A stretch of DNA of 64,000 nt from Pectobacterium versatile (GCF_020166435.1 NZ_JAINZP010000009.1:1-64000), one strand, 5' to 3'; counted from the stretch's first letter, positions 30,712-41,146 are shown. Program-made: numbers and translations. The notes: generated from the letters alone by a model not told the origin.

Positions 30712-32517
30712 ATGCCCTACATCAATACCTCCCCCGTGTCTTTTCACGCAACCATAAACAGCAGTCGCATAAACAACGTCAGAGACCAGCAGCATCAATC
30801 CAACGACTGTTCATTGTGGCCGAAGATGAAAGAATGGTTCCCTCAGTCAAATGAGACTCACGCTGAAGCACTGCTGAGTGAGTTTTACCAGCCTGCCACC
30901 GACGTTTCACCGCGGGATCGATTATTCAATTTTGTGCAGTTGAAGACGCTACTTTCTCCGGAATACCAAAATAAGCTCGTCACTGAGCGCCTAGACGGAA
31001 CAGGGGAGACGGTCTGCACCATCGTCCCCAGTGGTAATGATGCCCCCACGTCTGTCGCACTCGCGCTAAGTGAAGATGACCACAACGCCGCACAGGAGCT
31101 CATAACACTACACGAGTGGGTATGCGCGTCTCCCCACGAAGAGGCTGAAAATCGTGACATTGCCGCACAATGGATTCGGGCGTGCTGGAAAGATAATGGA
31201 ACTTCATTGAACTTGGAAAGTTTAGAATTAACTACCCTGCCTGACACCTTGCCCCAGAAACTAAAAAGACTAGATGTCAGCAACAACCAACTGACCACTC
31301 TGCCAAACTCCCTGCCGCCGGGAATAACCAGACTTAACGCCAACTATAACCAACTGGCCACTCTGCCAGATTCCCTGCCATCGGGAATAATCACACTTTA
31401 TGTCAGCAATAACCAACTGACCACTCTGCCAGACTCTCTGCCGCTGGGAATAATCACACTTGATGCCAGATATAACCAACTGACTACTCTGCCAGACTCC
31501 CTACCGCCGAGAATGACCATACTTGATGTCAGCCACAATCGCCTGACCCCCCTTCCTGACACCTTGCCCCAGAGGCTGGCTCTGCATACTGAAGGGAATC
31601 CGCTTGCTGAGAGGACGTTAGACGTCTCTGTTGCCGCCTGGAACACCACTGAGATATCGAGCAAGTGGGCAGCCTTCAACGATGAGCAAAATGCCCCCGC
31701 ATTCAGCGCCTTTTTGGACAGACTCAATGGGACAAAAACTGCAAAAAATCACCCTGCGTTCAAAAATGAAATTTCCAGTTGGCTGACGCGGCTAGCCGAT
31801 GACAACAAACTGAGAGAAAAAACCTTTTCTATTGCCACCGATGCCACTGCAAACTGTGAAGACCGCGTTATCTTTACCTACCATCAGATGAAAAATGCAG
31901 AAATAACGCACCGCATTGAATCTGGCGAGGATGATAAAGACCTTCCCAAACTGCTCGGTACCGGGCGGGAAGTTTTTCGCCTTGAGCAACTCGAACATAT
32001 TGCCAGAAAAAAAATTCAGCAACTGGATGCAGGCGCTTATGCCGGTCGCGATGTAGATGAAATTGAAGTGTTCCTTGGCTACCAGAACAGCCTGAGAAAT
32101 AAGCTTGAGTTGACCACCATCACCCCTGAAATGGAGTTCTTTGGAGTTTCAAATATCACAGAGGAGGACAGGCATCAGGCCGAAGCGCTAGTCAAAACCG
32201 CTGAAAAAAGCGAATTTCCGTCCTGGTTTTCGCAATGGGCCCCATGGCATGAAACAGTTGCGCGTATAGCGCCTAATGAATGGGAAGAGACAAATAACAA
32301 AAAATCGGAACACTATGAGAAAGCGTTTAACGAGTCGGTTGAAACCGAACTGAAGCCTTTGAAGCTGGAAAACGATAATGACGCCATACGCGCTCTCGGT
32401 GTAAGAGTGCTCAAAGAGACCGAAAAAACCGCGTTTGAAGCCATGACCAAGAAAATACTCCCCAACAAACTTTTCACCTCACCCTGGGAGCCAAAAACAG
32501 CGCCAGAACAGCGATAA
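30712..32517 (+). CDS. IpaH/SspH-type leucine-rich repeat E3 ubiquitin ligase (type III effector-like)
   Basis: A 601-residue protein of the bacterial NEL (novel E3 ligase) class. Residues 1-35 are Ser/Asn/Thr/Gln-rich and lack a Sec signal, as in type III secretion signals. Residues 120-165 form the usual pre-LRR helical segment (LHEWVCASPHEEAENRD, RACWKDNGTSLNLE). Residues 168-295 hold five or six LRRs of a 21-residue unit (LPDSLPxxIxxLxxxxNQLTT). The NEL domain runs from about 305 to 590: catalytic Cys382 in the CxD motif (CEDR), LGTGREVFRLEQLEHIARKK, VDEIEVFLGYQ, FFGVSNITEEDRHQAE and WFSQWAPWHE. Members are injected into host cells and transfer ubiquitin through the Cys. No Hrp box is evident upstream, and no secretion or chaperone gene is nearby. 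It is followed by a hairpin before dppF. Confidence 0.93.
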   Translation: MPYINTSPVSFHATINSSRINNVRDQQHQSNDCSLWPKMKEWFPQSNETHAEALLSEFYQPATDVSPRDRLFNFVQLKTLLSPEYQNKLVTERLDGTGETVCTIVPSGNDAPTSVALALSEDDHNAAQELITLHEWVCASPHEEAENRDIAAQWIRACWKDNGTSLNLESLELTTLPDTLPQKLKRLDVSNNQLTTLPNSLPPGITRLNANYNQLATLPDSLPSGIITLYVSNNQLTTLPDSLPLGIITLDARYNQLTTLPDSLPPRMTILDVSHNRLTPLPDTLPQRLALHTEGNPLAERTLDVSVAAWNTTEISSKWAAFNDEQNAPAFSAFLDRLNGTKTAKNHPAFKNEISSWLTRLADDNKLREKTFSIATDATANCEDRVIFTYHQMKNAEITHRIESGEDDKDLPKLLGTGREVFRLEQLEHIARKKIQQLDAGAYAGRDVDEIEVFLGYQNSLRNKLELTTITPEMEFFGVSNITEEDRHQAEALVKTAEKSEFPSWFSQWAPWHETVARIAPNEWEETNNKKSEHYEKAFNESVETELKPLKLENDNDAIRALGVRVLKETEKTAFEAMTKKILPNKLFTSPWEPKTAPEQR

Positions 32518-32536
32518 CACCGAAGCACATCGCGTT

Positions 32537-32566
32537 CCCCCACGCCTTATCAACGCCGCGTGGGGG
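32537..32566. terminator. Bidirectional hairpin between the NEL gene and dppF
   Basis: CCCCCACGC and GCGTGGGGG form a perfect 9-bp stem between two convergent genes. There is no clear T tract on either side. Confidence 0.6.
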
Positions 32567-32576
32567 ATAAGGAACA

Positions 32577-33587
32577 TTAGACGATAACAGTACCCTGTTC
32601 ATCCTGATCGACAGCGAAGCAGGCAACCTGCTGCTCACCGTAGGTCTTAAGCTGCGGCTGGAACTGGGTGCAGGTGCTGAAGCAGCGCTGACAACGGGCA
32701 TTGAACGCGCAGCCTGGTGGTGGATTCAGTGGGCTAGGCAGCTCACCCGTCAGCTTGATGCGCTCGCGGCGTAAATCTGGATTCAGGCGTGGCGTCGCGG
32801 AAAGTAACGCTTGCGTATACGGGTGACGCGGGTTGTTGAAAATGGCATCTTTACTGCCCTTCTCGACACAGCGGCCCAGATACATCACCATCACTTCATC
32901 AGCGATATGTTCAACAACGGACAAATCGTGCGAGATGAAGACGTAAGACAGCCCCAGATCCTGCTGCAAGTCCATCATCAGGTTCAGCACCTGTGCGCGA
33001 ACCGACACGTCCAGCGCCGAAACCGGCTCATCAGCAATCACCACGTCCGGGTCCAGCATCAACCCACGGGCGATAGCGATACGCTGACGCTGGCCGCCGG
33101 AGAACATATGCGGATAGCGATCATAATGCTCCGTTTTCAGCCCCACTTTCGCCATCATCGCCAGCGCTTTTTCACGGCGTTCGGCTTTTGACAGCTCAGT
33201 GTTGATCTGGAGCGGTTCTTCCAGGATCTGACCGACTTTCTTACGTGGATTGAGCGATCCATACGGATTCTGGAAAACGATCTGGATCTTCTGCCGACGC
33301 AGTTTCTGCGCTTGCGGATCGTGCTTCAGCAGATCCTGCCCCTGATAGTACAGTTCGCCATCCGATGGAGTTTCGATCATCGTCAGCAGGCGACCCAGCG
33401 TGGATTTTCCACAGCCAGATTCTCCGACCACCGCCAGCGTTTTACCGCGCTCCAGCGTAAAGGAAACACCGTCCAGCGCTTTCACCATCCGCTCTGGCGC
33501 GAAAAAGCCCTTTTTCACTGGATAGTGTTTTTTCAAATCAATCGCATGCAGCAAATACGGCTGCGATGGTGCGTTCAGTTCACTCAT
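32577..33587 (-). CDS. dppF: Dipeptide ABC transporter ATP-binding protein DppF
   Basis: A 336-residue ABC ATPase with Walker [10 protein letters not shown], signature [14 protein letters not shown], Walker [12 protein letters not shown], and the C-terminal oligopeptide-ABC extension with a Cys cluster ([11 protein letters not shown]) that binds an iron-sulfur cluster in this family. It overlaps dppD by 4 bases. Last gene of dppABCDF. Confidence 0.96.
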   Translation of the reverse strand: MSELNAPSQPYLLHAIDLKKHYPVKKGFFAPERMVKALDGVSFTLERGKTLAVVGESGCGKSTLGRLLTMIETPSDGELYYQGQDLLKHDPQAQKLRRQKIQIVFQNPYGSLNPRKKVGQILEEPLQINTELSKAERREKALAMMAKVGLKTEHYDRYPHMFSGGQRQRIAIARGLMLDPDVVIADEPVSALDVSVRAQVLNLMMDLQQDLGLSYVFISHDLSVVEHIADEVMVMYLGRCVEKGSKDAIFNNPRHPYTQALLSATPRLNPDLRRERIKLTGELPSPLNPPPGCAFNARCQRCFSTCTQFQPQLKTYGEQQVACFAVDQDEQGTVIV

Positions 33588-34564
33588 AGGGTTGGCCTCC
33601 CCGCATCATCGAGCGGTGTATGACATTTCACCTGACGACCAGGAATATCGCGCAGTGCAGGTTCTTCCTGACGGCAGCGGTCCTGCGCATAGGGGCAGCG
33701 CGGGTTTAACAGACAGCCGTTCGGGCGGTCATATTTACCCGGTACCACACCCGGCAGCGATGCCAGTCGGGATTTATCCGCCGCAAACTCCGGTAGCGCA
33801 CGCAGCAGCGCCTGGGTATACGGATGACGAGGTGCGCGGAAAATATCCGCCGCTTTGCCTGATTCCACCACTTGCCCGGCATACATCACAATGATGTGAT
33901 GTGCCGCTTCGGCCACCAGCGCCAAATCGTGCGTAATCAGGATCAGCGCCATGTTTTCACGCTGCTGCAATTCGAGCAGCAGTTCGATGATCTGCGCCTG
34001 AATGGTCACGTCCAGCGCCGTGGTTGGTTCATCGGCAATCAGCAGTTTCGGCCGGCAGGCAATCGCCATCGCGATCATCACGCGCTGGCTCATCCCGCCG
34101 GAAAGCTGGTGCGGATACACGTCAAGACGCGAACCCGGATCGGGAATCCCGACCAACGTCAGCAGGTCAATCGCTCGCTGACGACGGGTTTTGCGATTAC
34201 CGCCCTGATGCACCTTGATGGCTTCCATGATCTGGTAGCCCACGGTGTAACACGGGTTCAGGCTGGTCATCGGGTCCTGGAAAATCATCGCGACTTCAGA
34301 ACCCACCAGATTACGCCGTTCTTTCTCAGAAATTTTCGTTAAATCACGCTGGTTAAATTCCAGCTTGTCGGCCATCACTTTGCCGGGGTAATCGATCAGC
34401 CCCATAATCGCCAGCGAGCTGACGGATTTACCGGAGCCAGATTCCCCGACGATACCGACCACCTGCCCTTCTTCCACCTGATAGCTGATGCGATCGACCG
34501 CACGAAACGGCAGATCCTCATCGCCAAAGTGAACCGACAGTTTATCTACATTGAGCAACGCCAT
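33584..34564 (-). CDS. dppD: Dipeptide ABC transporter ATP-binding protein DppD
   Basis: A 326-residue ABC ATPase, the partner of Dpp[24 protein letters not shown] and [11 protein letters not shown], and a Cys-containing C-terminal extension. I place the start at the ATG at 34564 (MALLNVDKL), the family start; the open frame extends 15 codons further but would run into dppC. Confidence 0.96.
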   Translation of the reverse strand: MALLNVDKLSVHFGDEDLPFRAVDRISYQVEEGQVVGIVGESGSGKSVSSLAIMGLIDYPGKVMADKLEFNQRDLTKISEKERRNLVGSEVAMIFQDPMTSLNPCYTVGYQIMEAIKVHQGGNRKTRRQRAIDLLTLVGIPDPGSRLDVYPHQLSGGMSQRVMIAMAIACRPKLLIADEPTTALDVTIQAQIIELLLELQQRENMALILITHDLALVAEAAHHIIVMYAGQVVESGKAADIFRAPRHPYTQALLRALPEFAADKSRLASLPGVVPGKYDRPNGCLLNPRCPYAQDRCRQEEPALRDIPGRQVKCHTPLDDAGRPTL

Positions 34565-34577
34565 CTCTCTACCTCTA

Positions 34578-35480
34578 CTACTGCTTGAGTTTGGGGTCGA
34601 GAGCATCACGCAAGCCGTCCCCCATCAGGTTAAACGCCAATACCGTCAGTAAGATTGCCAGACCGGGGAACGTCACCACCCACCAGGCGCTTTGCGCAAA
34701 CTGCAAAACGTCCGACAGCATGGTGCCCCACTCTGGCGTTGGCGGCTGTGCGCCCATACCGAGGAAACCCAAAGCAGCCATATCAAGAATGGCGTTAGAA
34801 AAGCCGAGAGAAGCCTGCACAATCAGCGGTGCCAGGCAGTTAGGAAGAATGTTGACGAACATCTGGCGTGCCGAACTCGCTCCCGCCACGCGTGAAGCCG
34901 TGACGTAGTCGCGATTGACTTCCACCAGCACCGCCGCACGGGTCAAACGGACATAGTGCGGCAACGCCACGAAAGTCAGCGCCAGCGAAGCATTCACAAT
35001 CGAAGGCCCGAAGACGGCGACCAGCACCAGCGCCAGCAGCAGGCTCGGCAGTGCCAGCATGATATCGACAACACGCATGATGAGCGCATCGACCACACCG
35101 CCGAAATACCCGGCCAGCAGACCGAAGATCACCCCCAGCACCAGCGACAACGCGACGACCAAACAGCCGACCAGCAGCGACAGGCGTGCACCGTACATCA
35201 GACGGGACAGAACATCACGCCCGACGTCGTCCGTTCCCAGAATAAACTGCCAGCTTCCGCCCTCTTGCCAGACCGGCGGACGAAGCAGCGCATCGCGGAA
35301 CTGCTCAGCGGGCGCATGCGGCGCCAGTACGTTGGCACCAATGGCGATAATCAGCATCAGCACGACATACACCATGCCAACAACCGCCCCTTTGTTACGT
35401 TTAAAATAGTGCCAGAATTCCTGTAGCGGGGTCATCGGCTTCGGTGCGCTATTTACAACAGGTTCAGTGACGTGTGTCAT
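34578..35480 (-). CDS. dppC: Dipeptide ABC transporter permease DppC
   Basis: A 300-residue permease with an N-terminal cytoplasmic tail, TM1 and a C-terminal five-helix BPD domain with the EAA-type loop ([19 protein letters not shown]). The ATG at 35480 gives exactly the E. coli length. It lies 13 bases after dppB and 13 before dppD. Confidence 0.96.
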   Translation of the reverse strand: MTHVTEPVVNSAPKPMTPLQEFWHYFKRNKGAVVGMVYVVLMLIIAIGANVLAPHAPAEQFRDALLRPPVWQEGGSWQFILGTDDVGRDVLSRLMYGARLSLLVGCLVVALSLVLGVIFGLLAGYFGGVVDALIMRVVDIMLALPSLLLALVLVAVFGPSIVNASLALTFVALPHYVRLTRAAVLVEVNRDYVTASRVAGASSARQMFVNILPNCLAPLIVQASLGFSNAILDMAALGFLGMGAQPPTPEWGTMLSDVLQFAQSAWWVVTFPGLAILLTVLAFNLMGDGLRDALDPKLKQ

Positions 35481-35493
35481 CTTAGCCTTCCCC

Positions 35494-36513
35494 TTATTTC
35501 TTGTGACGGATGCGTGGGTTAACCACACCGTAGAGCACATCGACCAGCAGGTTCACCAGAATGATCATGGTTGCCACCAACAGTACGCCGCCCTGAACCA
35601 CCGGATAGTCACGACGCTGTAATGCATCGATCAACCACCGTCCCAGCCCCGGCCAGGAGAAAATGGTTTCCGTCAGGATCGCCCCAGCCAGCATGGTGCC
35701 GACCTGTAAACCAATCACCGTTACCACCGGCAGCATCGCATTACGCAACGCGTGCACGACAATCACACGCAGACGGCTCAGCCCTTTAGCGCGAGCGGTA
35801 CGAATGTAATCCTCACCCAGCACTTCCAGCATGGCAGAGCGCGTCATACGCACAATCACCGCCAGTGGAATGGTGCCCAGCACGATGGCAGGCAGGATCA
35901 TGTGTTGAACGGCATCGATAAAGTCGCCTTCCTCACCCCAGAACAGGGTATCGATCAGCATAAAACCGGTCAGCGGCATGCTGTCATCGAGGAAAATCGT
36001 GTCGCTGATACGCCCCGAAACGGGCGTCAGGTTGAGCTGAACGGAGACCAGCATAATCAGCATCATGCCCCACCAGAAGATAGGCATGGAGTAGCCCGTC
36101 AGCGCCAGGCCAACAGAGGTATGATCGAAAATGGAACCACGTTTGACCGCAGCCAACACGCCAACCGGAATCCCCACTGCGATAGCAAACATCATCGCGC
36201 AGATACCCAGTTCCAGCGTCGCTTTGAAGCGAGGCACAAATTCTTCCCACACGGGGATACGACTCTTGAGGGAGATCCCGAGATCGCCCTGCATCACACC
36301 GCCAATATAGTGGAGGTATTGCTGCCAAAGCGGCTTGTCCAGCCCCATTTCAGCCAGCAATTGCGCATGGCGCTCGGCGGAGATACCTCGTTCCCCCGCC
36401 ATGATCATCACCGGGTCGCCCGGAATCATGTGCACGAATGCGAAGGTCAATAGGGTGATACCAATAAACGTTGGGATAACGAGCCCCAAACGCCGGAGTA
36501 TGAACTGCAACAT
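35494..36513 (-). CDS. dppB: Dipeptide ABC transporter permease DppB
   Basis: A 339-residue permease with six helices and the EAA-type loop YIRTARAKGLSRLRVIVVHA near residues 226-246. The length equals E. coli DppB. It is separated from dppA by about 210 bases that contain a hairpin. Confidence 0.96.
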   Translation of the reverse strand: MLQFILRRLGLVIPTFIGITLLTFAFVHMIPGDPVMIMAGERGISAERHAQLLAEMGLDKPLWQQYLHYIGGVMQGDLGISLKSRIPVWEEFVPRFKATLELGICAMMFAIAVGIPVGVLAAVKRGSIFDHTSVGLALTGYSMPIFWWGMMLIMLVSVQLNLTPVSGRISDTIFLDDSMPLTGFMLIDTLFWGEEGDFIDAVQHMILPAIVLGTIPLAVIVRMTRSAMLEVLGEDYIRTARAKGLSRLRVIVVHALRNAMLPVVTVIGLQVGTMLAGAILTETIFSWPGLGRWLIDALQRRDYPVVQGGVLLVATMIILVNLLVDVLYGVVNPRIRHKK

Positions 36514-36647
36514 ATCCCGAACTCTCTATTCATGCCCGTTGGCTCATTGGCCATCAGGCTTATCATTGCTCACAGCATAAAAAATCGTCAGGAACGATTT
36601 TAAACGTCGTGTACGACGGCCCACCATAAAATTTAACGGGCAAGAAA

Positions 36648-36696
36648 CCCCGCCTCCACGGCTCCTCTAACGAGAAACCGCAAGGTCGGGGTTTTT
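36648..36696 (-). terminator. dppA-dppB intercistronic hairpin
   Basis: AAACCCCG and CGGGGTTT pair across about 33 bases that can form smaller stems, 28 bases after the dppA stop. It probably acts as attenuator or RNA stabiliser so that the binding protein is made in excess over the permease genes. Confidence 0.65.
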
Positions 36697-36723
36697 AATG
36701 TCCGTGAAAAACGAGTGGCTGAC

Positions 36724-38331
36724 TTAATCCAACGTCACGTTGTTGAAGCTATGCACGCCACGCGACTGAATCACATAACCTTTCACGTTTTTACGCACTG
36801 GCTCGTACACGGTGGAGTGCGCAACAATCAGCGCCGGAGCCTGATCGTGCATCACAACCTGCGCCTGCTTGTACAGTTCAATACGTTTTTCGTGATCGGA
36901 AACAGCGCGCGCCGGTTGGATCAAATCTTCAAACGGCTTGTAACACCACTTGGAGTAGTTGGAGCCATTTTTGGCCGCGTCGCAGCTGAACAGGGTCGCA
37001 AAGAAGTTATCTGGATCCCCATTGTCGCCAGTCCAGCCCATCAGCACGGTCTGGTGCTCGCCGTCTTTCGCGCGCTTCAGATACTCGCCCCACTCGTAGG
37101 TGACGATCTTGGCTTTCACGCCCACTTTCGCCCAGTCGGACTGAATCATTTCCGCCATACGACGAGCATTCGGGTTGTACGGACGCTGTACTGGCATTGC
37201 CCACAGGTCGATAGCGAAACCGTCAGCCATACCTGCTTCTTTCAGCAGTGCTTTCGCTTTTTCAGGATCGTAGCTGTAGTCTTTAACGTCGTTGTTGTAG
37301 CCCCACATAGTCGGCGGGATCAGGTTAGTCGCGGCCTGACCAGCACCCTGATAGACCGCCTCAATGATGGCAGACTTGTTCACTGCATAGTTCAGCGCCT
37401 GGCGAATCTTGACGTTATCCAGCGGTTTTTTCTCAACGTTGTAAGACAGGTAGCCGACGTTCAAGCCCGGCTTTTCCAGCAACGTGATGTTTTTGTCTTC
37501 TTTCATGCGGGCAAGATCGGCCGGGTTTGGATACGGCATGATCTGGCATTCGTCTTTTTGCAGCTTGGCGTAACGTACAGACGCATCTGGCGTGATAGAG
37601 AAGACCAGACGGTCAATACCCGGCTTGGTGCCCCAGAAGCCTTCAAAGGCTTTGTACAGAATACGGGAATCTTTCTGGTACTGTTGCAGTTGGAACGGAC
37701 CTGTACCAATTGGGTTCAGGTCAACCTTCTCTGGCGTACCGGCTTTCAACATCTGATCCGCATATTCCCCCGACAGGATGGAAGCGAAGTCCATCGCCAG
37801 GTTTGCCAGGAACGGCGCTTCAGGGCGGTTCAGCACAAAGCGGACGGTGTAGTCGTCGACTTTTTCGATTTTGCTGACCAGTTCCGGCATACCCATACCT
37901 TGATAGTATTCATAGCTGCCTCCAGATACTTTGTGGTACGGATGGTTGGCATCCTGCTGACGCATGAAGGAGAAAATCACGTCATCGGCATTGAATTCAC
38001 GAGAAGGTTTGAAGTCCTTGCTGTCTTGCCATTTCACGCCTTTGCGCAAATGGAAAGTATAGGTTTTGCCGTCTTCGCTAATATCCCATTTTTCAGCCAG
38101 ACCCGGACCGGTGTCCGTAGTGCCGTCTTTAAATTCCACCAGGCGGTTATAAATAGGAATAGAGCTGGCATCAAACGTTGTACCGGAGGTGAACAGCTGC
38201 GGGTTAAAACCTTCTGGGGAGCCTTCTGAGCAGTACACCAGCGTTTTTGCCTGAACACCTACCGCGACGGACATGGCGAGTAAGCCAAGGCCGAACTTCA
38301 ATACCCTTGATCTAACGAGGGATTTTTCCAT
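36724..38331 (-). CDS. dppA: Periplasmic dipeptide-binding protein DppA
   Basis: A 535-residue periplasmic binding protein (the length of E. coli DppA) with a signal peptide cut after AKT/VQA near residue 28 and the family signature around GPGLAEKWDISEDGKTYTFHLR. It delivers dipeptides (and, in E. coli, haem and peptide chemotaxis signals via Tap) to DppBCDF. The ATG at 38331 is preferred to an upstream ATG at 38376 because it gives the standard MEKS-type signal peptide. Confidence 0.96.
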   Translation of the reverse strand: MEKSLVRSRVLKFGLGLLAMSVAVGVQAKTLVYCSEGSPEGFNPQLFTSGTTFDASSIPIYNRLVEFKDGTTDTGPGLAEKWDISEDGKTYTFHLRKGVKWQDSKDFKPSREFNADDVIFSFMRQQDANHPYHKVSGGSYEYYQGMGMPELVSKIEKVDDYTVRFVLNRPEAPFLANLAMDFASILSGEYADQMLKAGTPEKVDLNPIGTGPFQLQQYQKDSRILYKAFEGFWGTKPGIDRLVFSITPDASVRYAKLQKDECQIMPYPNPADLARMKEDKNITLLEKPGLNVGYLSYNVEKKPLDNVKIRQALNYAVNKSAIIEAVYQGAGQAATNLIPPTMWGYNNDVKDYSYDPEKAKALLKEAGMADGFAIDLWAMPVQRPYNPNARRMAEMIQSDWAKVGVKAKIVTYEWGEYLKRAKDGEHQTVLMGWTGDNGDPDNFFATLFSCDAAKNGSNYSKWCYKPFEDLIQPARAVSDHEKRIELYKQAQVVMHDQAPALIVAHSTVYEPVRKNVKGYVIQSRGVHSFNNVTLD

Positions 38332-38364
38332 TACTTGTGCTCCATTGTGGATGATGTTGTGTGC

Positions 38365-38390
38365 TATACCCGCCATACTCCAAGCTGCAT
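38365..38390. repeat. ERIC end fragment
   Basis: On the minus strand ATGCAGCTTGGAGTATGGCG followed by GGTATA is the right terminus of an ERIC element; no left end is present. It lies in the dppA leader, 34 bases from the start codon. Confidence 0.65.
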
Positions 38391-39783
38391 AGACGTTAAT
38401 ACTGTCGTTAAAAACGCAGTGGTTAACAGCGCTGATATTCCGTCCTGCATCTCGAAATCAATTGGGTATGGTTGGCCAGACCTGTATTTTTACGAACTGT
38501 GGTCTTGTACCCTGTCGCCCGAAGGCAAAATTCAAATAATGAGGGAGAGGAAAGGTGGTTACCAAAACCGATGGCCGTCACGCTGTTGGATAGAGTCATA
38601 ATAACTACAACGTATACCTTGACGCGCCACAACCCGCTCACGGATGCTGGATGAAGACGTAGAATCATTCAGACAAGCCGCTGCTTTCCTCCTTATATCC
38701 CTATGACGCCCTCAATTTCTCAACAGATGGCGGTGACGTCAATATAAGCTGTAAGGATTTACAAAATTTCCTTACATTTTCTTAAAAGAGAAAATACAAG
38801 TTCATCACCTCAAGGAAGGCATATTCTCTGTCTTTTGATGAAAAAACAGCGATAGAAACTGATACATTGCGGACATAAAGAAATTATCACCATTAAAAAA
38901 ACTATAGTCATCTGGTCTTACATGTCCAAGATTTGAGCACTATTTTTTGTTAAAAACGTTAACAACAGGTGAAAACTCTGACAGATAATAAGAAATTCTG
39001 ATATTTACCACGGCACCATAAGTAGACAAATGACTATCTACGCTACATAAAAAAACTCTATGCGACATAAAAAGCGTTGTTTCCCCCTCCTTTAACGGGC
39101 AGCAAGCACGCTCTACATCGTTGTTTATCTGTGGGATAGCCGTTACCAGAGCTCCGTTGCTGGATACATCCGTTAGATAAAGCATAGATACAAAGGCGAC
39201 TGACATAGGGTCGAGAACGCATTTTGTCCTGCGATACGGCAGCGTCGTCAACCAGCGAAACAATGATATCGCTCAATAATTACCTGGCTATTTTAGTTAA
39301 ATAAATATTTTTAATAAAATGAAAACACGCTATTTACTTATTCTCATAAAGTGGTATTTTCACTCTGTGATTTACCTCTCCTTCTGTTTTAATTCCCCAC
39401 ACCCTCTCAATAAATTATTTTAATTACAAAAAAATAATATAAGTTATTTAAAATAGAGTTGTAGATAAGTTCACAAATACGTAATTAACGTATTATTTTT
39501 AACATTCCCTCATGCTAGATTACCCTCCAACATGATTCATTGTTAAATAACATCCATCATTCTTTATAGTTTTTCTACCAATTGATAAAAAACAAAAAAA
39601 CGTATTTTTCTGCTTTTTGATAATAAACATCCCACCGCCACTGGCATTAGAGACGCTCGATAAGCACACAGATATCGATAAGAAAAACGTCAATAAGCCA
39701 CGTCGATAGCGATGCATCATCAATATCGTAATGGCAGGTATGTCATTTCTTTCTGTACCAACTGTCCTAGCAGGGTGAATATA
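38391..39783. promoter_or_regulatory. 1.4-kb AT-rich gap between dppA and the 2HCT transporter
   Basis: Holds the dpp promoter region on the left and the transporter's leader on the right, with no gene I can support. Short minus-strand frames at 38940-39263 and 39520-39723 have no recognisable family. The stretch 39300-39500 is strongly AT-rich. TTGATAAAAAACAA (39582-39595) is one mismatch from the FNR consensus and would fit anaerobic expression of a citrate-type transporter, but in such AT-rich DNA it could be chance. Confidence 0.4.
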
Positions 39784-41127
39784 ATGAAAAAAATTGAAAC
39801 TGATATTTTATGTGAGAACGATCTCGCTCTGGAAACACAAGAATCGTTTATCGGGGGCTTTTTTAAAAAGAAAATCGGCTCCATTCCCGTTGCGCTTTTT
39901 ATGGCGATTGCCGCCATTGTCGCTATCGCTGCCTACGAAGGATATTTGCCTAAAAATATGATTGGCGGTTTCGCCGTCATCATGACGATGGGTTTTTTAC
40001 TGGCACACATTGGCAGTAACATTCCCGTGTTCAAAGATATCGGCGGCCCAGCCATTCTGTGCCTGATGGTGCCTTCCGTTATGGTGTATTTTGAGCTGTT
40101 CAACGACAACACCATGAAAACCGTCCACCTGCTGATGAAAGAGGCGAACTTCCTGTATTTCGTCATCGCCTGTCTGGTGGTCGGCAGTATTCTAGGTATG
40201 AACCGCAAAATCCTGATTCAGGGGATGGTGCGCATGTTCGTCCCGCTGGTTGTCGGCACCGCAACCGCGCTGGCAACCGGTTTGCTGGTTGGTAAACTGT
40301 GCGGCTACAGCGTTTATCACACTTTCTTCTTCATCATCGTGCCAATTATCGGTGGCGGCATTGGTGAAGGCATCCTGCCGTTATCCTTAGCCTATTCTGC
40401 GATTCTGGGACAAAGCCCAGATGTCTATGTCGCTCAACTAGCACCCGCAGCCGTCGTCGGTAACATCTTCGCGATTCTGTGTGCTGGCGTGCTATCCCGT
40501 CTGGGTATGCGTCGCAAGGATCTGAACGGCGAAGGCCGTCTGGTTCGCAGCGATGAAGACAATGCAATGTTTGCCGTCAACGAAGCGCCAAAACCGGTCG
40601 ATTTTCACCTAATGGGCGGCGGACTGTTGATGATTTGCGCCTTCTTCATCGTCGGTGGCCTGTTTGAGAAACTGGTACACATCCCAGGCCCAGTTCTGAT
40701 GATTCTGATCGCCGTCTTCTGCAAATACGGACGCGTGATTCCTGCGATTATGGAAACTGGCGCGCACAGCGTTTACAAGTTCGTATCCAGTTCTCTGGTG
40801 TGGCCGCTGATGATCGGGCTGGGCATGCTGTATATCCCGCTGGAGAGCGTCGTCGCGGTATTCTCTGTGGGTTATGTCATCGTCTGTGGTTCTGTGGTGC
40901 TGTCCATGGCGCTGGTTAGCTTCCTGATTGCACCTTACCTGAATATGTACCCGATTGAGGCTTCCATCGTAACCACCTGCCACAGCGGGCTGGGTGGTAC
41001 GGGTGACGTAGCGATACTGTCTGCCTCTAACCGCATGTCTCTGATGCCGTTCGCACAGATCGCCACCCGTATCGGCGGCGCGTCTACCGTCATCGCGGCA
41101 ACATTGCTGCTGGGCTGGGTTATCTGA
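39784..41127 (+). CDS. 2-hydroxycarboxylate transporter family protein (CitS/CimH-type)
   Basis: A 447-residue membrane protein with 11 or more helices, the size of Klebsiella CitS (446). Both reentrant-loop signatures are present: GGGIGEG (about residues 194-200) and GLGGTGD (about 409-415), the citrate/malate-binding GGxG motifs. It transports citrate or malate with Na+ or H+. I chose the ATG at 39784 over one at 39712 because it has the usual short cytoplasmic start and follows an AGGGTGA ribosome site. It stands alone, without citrate lyase or CitAB genes, so the substrate is open. Confidence 0.9.
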   Translation: MKKIETDILCENDLALETQESFIGGFFKKKIGSIPVALFMAIAAIVAIAAYEGYLPKNMIGGFAVIMTMGFLLAHIGSNIPVFKDIGGPAILCLMVPSVMVYFELFNDNTMKTVHLLMKEANFLYFVIACLVVGSILGMNRKILIQGMVRMFVPLVVGTATALATGLLVGKLCGYSVYHTFFFIIVPIIGGGIGEGILPLSLAYSAILGQSPDVYVAQLAPAAVVGNIFAILCAGVLSRLGMRRKDLNGEGRLVRSDEDNAMFAVNEAPKPVDFHLMGGGLLMICAFFIVGGLFEKLVHIPGPVLMILIAVFCKYGRVIPAIMETGAHSVYKFVSSSLVWPLMIGLGMLYIPLESVVAVFSVGYVIVCGSVVLSMALVSFLIAPYLNMYPIEASIVTTCHSGLGGTGDVAILSASNRMSLMPFAQIATRIGGASTVIAATLLLGWVI

Positions 41128-41146
41128 TTTTACACCTGAGTACCTC

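Noticed and set aside
36715-38229. A 504-codon plus-strand frame opposite dppA
   Set aside because: Dead antisense shadow: dppA on the minus strand matches DppA along its full length, with signal peptide and family length; the shadow has no family resemblance and no ribosome site.
38940-39263. 107-codon minus-strand frame in the dppA-2HCT gap
   Set aside because: No recognisable family, no good ribosome site and biased composition; could be a decayed gene, but not supportable.
39520-39723. 67-codon minus-strand frame with a signal-peptide-like start
   Set aside because: The hydrophobic start (LLTFFLSISVCLSSVSNA) is suggestive, but the remainder is AT-rich-codon noise and it overlaps the leader of the transporter gene.
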